The position numbers and the translations under genes were made by a program. A stretch of 7,310 nt of DNA, from assembly GCA_051649345.1 (NCBI GenBank), contig JBOFGX010000210.1:1-7310 (forward strand). Direction: 5' to 3'. The stretch is from Leadbetterella sp051649345. GTDB lineage: Bacteria > Bacteroidota > Bacteroidia > Cytophagales > Spirosomataceae. Below, one piece after another: positions 4,084 through 7,310 of the stretch. Numbering within the stretch: the stretch's first letter is position 1; every line of letters begins with the position of its first letter. The notes under the pieces are model-generated. The model searched no databases and had not been told where the DNA came from. It worked only from the letters and a program-made list of their open reading frames with translations.

Positions 4084-6033
4084 TTAAACTTCGTTACTCT
4101 CTTCTATACTTTCTGGTTCATTCCATCTATTGTCCTCTTTGATGAGTTCTATTAGCTTATCTACTGCTTCTAGCGACGATACGGAGCGGTTGACTACGGT
4201 TTGTCCTCGATACAAAGAAATCTTGTCTTTACCTATGCCTACATATCCATAATCGGCATCAGCCATTTCTCCTGGGCCGTTCACAATACACCCCATAATG
4301 CCTATTTTCACACCTTTGAGATGATCTGTACGCTTACGGATCATAGCCGTAGTCTCTTGCAAGTCAAACAAGGTTCTTCCACAAGAAGGACAAGAGATGT
4401 ATTCAGTTTTAGACATACGGCATCGAGCTGATTGCAAAATTCCAAAAGCTAGGCTATTGAGGTCTTTTTGAATTTCCTGAGGACCAGTTATCATAATTCC
4501 ATCCCCCAATCCATCTACCAAAAGCCCACCTAAATCGGTGGAGGCTTGTATTTGGATATCGGATAGCTCTATTGCCTCGAATCCCTTGTGTAAAACTACA
4601 GGAATGTTTGTGCCTACTATACGCTCAAAAGCCCTTCTAAGTTCTAAATAACTGTTGGGTCTTCTGGATGTAAGTAAAATTACAGCATTTGAATCCTTTA
4701 TGCTTTTTACAAATGAATCATCTACTTCTTGACAAGAAACTTTAATAAATACAAGTGTTTTTTGTGATACATCCGTAGACAGAAACTCGGTCTTGGATAC
4801 AAGAGGGAAAATATGGAAGCTATTATCTAATTTACTCCACACGGGATAGTCCACAATTTCCTTTAAGCCATTGGGTGGCATAAAATCAAGTGGGTTTGAA
4901 CCAGAGTAGATATAATCAGAGCCTAGATCATTCATTTTCCATTTATCGGGTAATGGAAGATAAAAATGCCCAATGGATTTCAAGTCTTCAACCTCTATTT
5001 TTGAATAAGCAGAATAATCAGCAATCACACGAGGAACATTACTCCCTCCAAAATTCAATACTTCCTTAGATATACTTTTTGTGTAGGAATACGGGTTGAA
5101 AAACGGAGTTCCTAGCTCGGGAATTACATAATTCTTGATGTTGGGAGTCAGCCTATTTACCATAGATATAGCCACAGGAGCCTCAAATTCGGGATCTTCT
5201 GTAAGGCTTACACGCACCGTGTCGCCAAGTCCATCTTCCAGCAATGTACCGATCCCCATAGCTGATTTGATACGGCCATCTTCTCCTTCGCCAGCTTCCG
5301 TCACACCCAAATGGAGAGGGTAGGGGCGTAGCCCTTGCTCATCCAAGCTTTTGACCAATAGTCTATACGCATGTACCATGATTTGGGGATTAGAAGACTT
5401 CATGGATAGCGTGATATTGTAATACTTTTCGTCTTCGCATATCCGCAAAAACTCCAATGCCGATTCCACCATTCCTAAAGGGGTATCGCCAAATCTGCTC
5501 AATATTCGATCAGATAAAGAACCATGATTAGTGCCAATTCGCATGGCTGTGCCGTACTCTTTACAGATTTTTACGAGAGGTATAAAACGCTCTCGTATAC
5601 GTTCAAGCTCCCATTGGTAGCTTTGATCTGTATATTCTATAGTTTCGAAACGTTTTTTGTCGGCATAATTACCAGGATTTATACGTACTTTTTCTACGAT
5701 TCTGGCGGCTAATTCGGCAGCATTAGGTGTAAAATGAATATCCGCAACCAAAGGGGTATTATGGCCTCTTTTTCTAAGCTCAGCTTTGATATTTTCCAGA
5801 TTTTGGGCCTCTTTTACGCTAGGAGCTGTTATGCGTACGAGTTCACAACCTGACTCTATCATCCGAATCGTCTGTTCTACAGAGCCCATTGTATCCATCG
5901 TATCTACCGTAGTCATGGATTGGATCCGAATCGGATAATCTGAACCCATTCCCAAATCTCCAATATGGATTTGCTGTGTGATTCTACGGTCATATGTGCT
6001 CAGCGAGCCTCTAAAAAAGGAAGGAAATTTCAC
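4084..6033 (-). CDS. ispG: 4-hydroxy-3-methylbut-2-enyl diphosphate synthase (large, three-domain type)
   Basis: IspG (GcpE) converts methylerythritol cyclodiphosphate to HMBPP, the penultimate step of the MEP isoprenoid pathway, with a [4Fe-4S] cluster. Residues about 15-300 form the TIM barrel: RIQSMT (36-41), VRIT (66-69), ADIHF (97-101), VRINPGN (116-122), RIGTNHGSLSDR (165-176), MKSSN (211-215) and HLGVTEAG (241-248). The C-terminal domain carries SCPSCGR (Cys548, Cys551) and GCIVNGPGE (Cys582, Glu589), equivalent to E. coli Cys270, Cys273, Cys305 and Glu312. Between them, about residues 305-535 form the extra domain seen in plant, chlamydial and Bacteroidota enzymes, so 649 residues is normal for this type while E. 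coli has about 370. The start is GTG at 6031-6033: an in-frame TAA lies 21 bases upstream and the family needs the region before RRITQQIHIG. It heads the four-gene operon. Confidence 0.97.
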   Translation of the reverse strand: MKFPSFFRGSLSTYDRRITQQIHIGDLGMGSDYPIRIQSMTTVDTMDTMGSVEQTIRMIESGCELVRITAPSVKEAQNLENIKAELRKRGHNTPLVADIHFTPNAAELAARIVEKVRINPGNYADKKRFETIEYTDQSYQWELERIRERFIPLVKICKEYGTAMRIGTNHGSLSDRILSRFGDTPLGMVESALEFLRICEDEKYYNITLSMKSSNPQIMVHAYRLLVKSLDEQGLRPYPLHLGVTEAGEGEDGRIKSAMGIGTLLEDGLGDTVRVSLTEDPEFEAPVAISMVNRLTPNIKNYVIPELGTPFFNPYSYTKSISKEVLNFGGSNVPRVIADYSAYSKIEVEDLKSIGHFYLPLPDKWKMNDLGSDYIYSGSNPLDFMPPNGLKEIVDYPVWSKLDNSFHIFPLVSKTEFLSTDVSQKTLVFIKVSCQEVDDSFVKSIKDSNAVILLTSRRPNSYLELRRAFERIVGTNIPVVLHKGFEAIELSDIQIQASTDLGGLLVDGLGDGIMITGPQEIQKDLNSLAFGILQSARCRMSKTEYISCPSCGRTLFDLQETTAMIRKRTDHLKGVKIGIMGCIVNGPGEMADADYGYVGIGKDKISLYRGQTVVNRSVSSLEAVDKLIELIKEDNRWNEPESIEESNEV

Positions 6034-6057
6034 GAATGAAAAGTAAAGTAATAATTA

Positions 6058-6065
6058 CAAAATTA
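6058..6065 (-). promoter_or_regulatory. Putative -7 promoter element of the ispG operon
   Basis: TAATTTTG on the minus strand fits TAnnTTTG exactly, 24 bases before the GTG start of ispG. It implies a short leader of about 18 bases. No TTG is seen at the usual -33 spacing, so support comes only from the -7 box and its position. Confidence 0.4.
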
Positions 6066-6234
6066 ACCTTTTGGGGCTGTTTTTGTTATTTTTTATGTGA
6101 ATTAAGTTTACAAACTACTTTTTATGATTTATTAAAGTTTGAAAGTGTACTTCCGTTATACTTAATCTTCAGACTAAGCATGCGTATTTTTGGTTTTTAG
6201 ATTGAAATCAAGCAACAGGCACTTGTAGTAAACT

Positions 6235-6440
6235 TTAACTCATACGTTCATGTATTTCAAAGAACTTTTCAGGATTAAAAACCTTCAAAATTGAACTATA
6301 TTTTTCTACAAAATCAAGGCGAATAATCTACATTTTTCCCTCTACTAAAAGGTGGTAACTTGATAATGGGCTAGCAATTCTTAAGCAACTTTTCTAGCAA
6401 GTATATTCAAATACTCAAGAGCAAGAAATTTTGAAGCGTA
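6235..6440 (-). pseudogene. Possible decayed minus-strand gene (unidentified)
   Basis: Three adjacent short minus-strand stretches read like protein but are broken by stops and frame changes. They are 6384-6440 (SKFLALEYLNILARKVA), 6317-6361 (KLPPFSRGKNVDYSP), and 6238-6327 (FVEKYSSILKVFNPEKFFEI, ending HERMS before a TAA at 6235-6237). The second and third overlap in different frames, as expected if one base was gained or lost near 6314-6327. The balance of charged, aromatic and hydrophobic residues is unlike the low-complexity translations of the A+T-rich DNA nearby. I recognise no family, and chance cannot be excluded without a translated search. Confidence 0.25.
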
Positions 6441-6541
6441 CTAAAAAAAATATAGTTGAATTACAATCTGTTAATAAATACTGAAAAAATAAAATTTGCA
6501 TTTATTTTATTTTTTGTAATATTAAATCAGGAATTTTCTTT

Positions 6542-6549
6542 TATTTTTG
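6542..6549 (+). promoter_or_regulatory. Possible -7 element of the lipoprotein gene
   Basis: TATTTTTG fits TAnnTTTG, 65 bases before the chosen ATG. The nearest upstream TTG (6514-6516) is 25 bases away, rather far. In such T-rich DNA this match may be chance. Confidence 0.25.
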
Positions 6550-6614
6550 TAGACTTAAGAATCTTCGTACGATTTTTGAAACCCATTTATTACTTACTTA
6601 TACAAAACTCACTT

Positions 6615-7286
6615 ATGAGATATACTAGGATATTAACGACATTAATTGTATTTAGCACATTCTGGAGTTGTGGTCCAGATCTTCCTGTGCTTCCAACGGA
6701 ATTTTCGAAGGAAGGGAATACCACACCACCTCCAACGGCGACAAACCCGCCAGCTACAAACCCACCGGGTACTAATCCTCCCGTAACGAACCCACCGGTT
6801 ACAAACCCACCAGTTACCAATCCTCCTGTAACCAATCCTCCAGCGAATAATAATTCGGTTATAGTTGGAAAGTGGAAAATTAGTAATCCATACGTTTTAC
6901 TTGATGGTAGTACAAGAGTTAAACCAACTTCTGCTAGTATTAAAGAAGCAGGTTTAAATCAGACGGTTATCGAGTTTAAGTCAGATGGTACAGGAACGTT
7001 TGACGGAGCGAGAATCACCTATACTTACGATGCTACTTCCAAGAAAGTATTGATTACGCAAGATGGTGATGTGACAAGCTATACTGTTGCGGCTTCTGGA
7101 TCTACAATTACGTTGTCTACAAATCCAATTAATTTTGCTGCACTTAGAGATATAGAGGATCTGACAGAAGACGAATTTAATGTTGTTTTTAGTGTACTTA
7201 CATTATTTGATTTAGGCTCGCCCGATATGAAAAAAATTGAGGCTAGTAAAAGAGTACAATTTGTAATGGAGTTCACGAAGCAATAA
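6615..7286 (+). CDS. Lipoprotein with TNPPx-repeat linker and lipocalin-like domain
   Basis: This gene encodes a 223-residue secreted lipoprotein. Residues 1-19 (MRYTRILTTLIVFSTFWSC) are a signal peptide ending in a lipidation Cys19, followed by GPDLPVLP. Residues 43-77 are seven tandem TNPPx pentapeptides, an extended Pro/Thr linker. From about residue 84 (VIVGKWKIS) there is a beta-rich domain with VIEFKSDGTGTFDGARITYTYD and KKVLITQDGDVTSYTVAASGSTITLS, resembling the lipocalin-like domains common in Bacteroidota lipoproteins (GKW start, SDGTGT turn). The frame is open from an ATG at 6456, but starting at 6615 places the signal peptide exactly at the N-terminus. The ligand and role are unknown. 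It is probably anchored in the outer membrane with the linker spacing the domain from the surface. It is transcribed divergently from ispG; the 24 bases after the stop within the window are too few to show a terminator. Confidence 0.85.
   Translation: MRYTRILTTLIVFSTFWSCGPDLPVLPTEFSKEGNTTPPPTATNPPATNPPGTNPPVTNPPVTNPPVTNPPVTNPPANNNSVIVGKWKISNPYVLLDGSTRVKPTSASIKEAGLNQTVIEFKSDGTGTFDGARITYTYDATSKKVLITQDGDVTSYTVAASGSTITLSTNPINFAALRDIEDLTEDEFNVVFSVLTLFDLGSPDMKKIEASKRVQFVMEFTKQ
6741..6845 (+). repeat. Seven 15-bp repeats coding TNPPx
   Basis: Seven in-frame pentapeptide units read TNPPA, TNPPG, four TNPPV and TNPPA. The DNA units are of two codon types: AAC CCR CCR (A) and AAT CCT CCN (B), in the order A A B A A B B. 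The AAB-AAB order suggests duplication of a 45-bp block followed by addition of one unit. It is a coding minisatellite that could vary in length between strains. Confidence 0.85.
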
Positions 7287-7310
7287 CTACTACAATATAA
7301 TTTACAGGAG

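Larger units (their letters stand above)
6034..6614. other. 581-bp divergent intergenic region
   Basis: This region separates ispG (minus) from the lipoprotein gene (plus). It contains the ispG -7 element (6058-6065), possible minus-strand gene remnants (6235-6440), a 7-bp direct repeat CTAGCAA (6371-6377 and 6394-6400), and a very A+T-rich 150 bp before the lipoprotein gene with -7-like sequences. The plus-strand frame is open from an ATG at 6456, but it reads as low-complexity Phe/Ile/Leu-rich sequence and is not considered coding before 6615. Confidence 0.6.

Noticed and set aside
6456..6614. N-terminal extension of the lipoprotein frame from the ATG at 6456
   Set aside because: The extension is Phe/Ile/Leu-rich low-complexity translation of A+T-rich DNA, and it would bury the lipoprotein signal peptide that begins cleanly at 6615.
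6590..6835. Minus-strand frame reading Gly/Val repeats (VTGGF type)
   Set aside because: It is the antisense shadow of the TNPPx repeats and has no independent support.

Overview
The window looks like a chromosomal segment of a member of the phylum Bacteroidota, probably from the Cytophagia/Saprospiria/Flavobacteriia side. The support is the long IspG with an extra central domain, typical Bacteroidota small genes (a YjbR-like protein, an AIG2-like cyclotransferase and a 64-residue membrane protein), Bacteroidota-style lipoproteins, almost no Shine-Dalgarno sequences, and several TAnnTTTG -7 promoter elements. No genus can be assigned from sequence alone.

Region 1 (1-1620) looks like accessory DNA. 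One A+T-rich gene for a WGR-domain protein (395-1285, minus) is bracketed by an imperfect 15-bp inverted repeat (327-341 and 1377-1391). On its 3' side lies a larger imperfect inverted-repeat structure (137-339, with an 18/19 core) that resembles an integron attC site or a small MITE. A good Bacteroidota promoter (1425-1456, minus) sits just outside the 5' bracket and points into the gene. Next to it are two 34-bp palindromic repeats (1521-1554 and 1577-1610). This cassette-like arrangement is the least explained part of the window.

Region 2 (1650-6065) is a housekeeping block, all on the minus strand. In transcription order it holds ispG (MEP isoprenoid pathway), a small membrane protein, a MmcQ/YjbR-family protein and an AIG2/gamma-glutamylcyclotransferase-like protein. 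The spacings are 15 bp, then two 4-base ATGA overlaps, which makes this a tight four-gene operon. After a 138-bp gap with a -7 element and palindromes come an OmpA-domain lipoprotein and thioredoxin, ended by a strong intrinsic terminator at 1651-1683.

Region 3 (6034-7310) begins with a 581-bp intergenic stretch that may hold broken minus-strand coding remnants. It is followed by a plus-strand lipoprotein gene (6615-7286) with a signal peptide, seven TNPPx repeats as a linker, and a lipocalin-like C-terminal domain. Its conceptual reading frame extends upstream, but the lipoprotein signal fixes the start at 6615.
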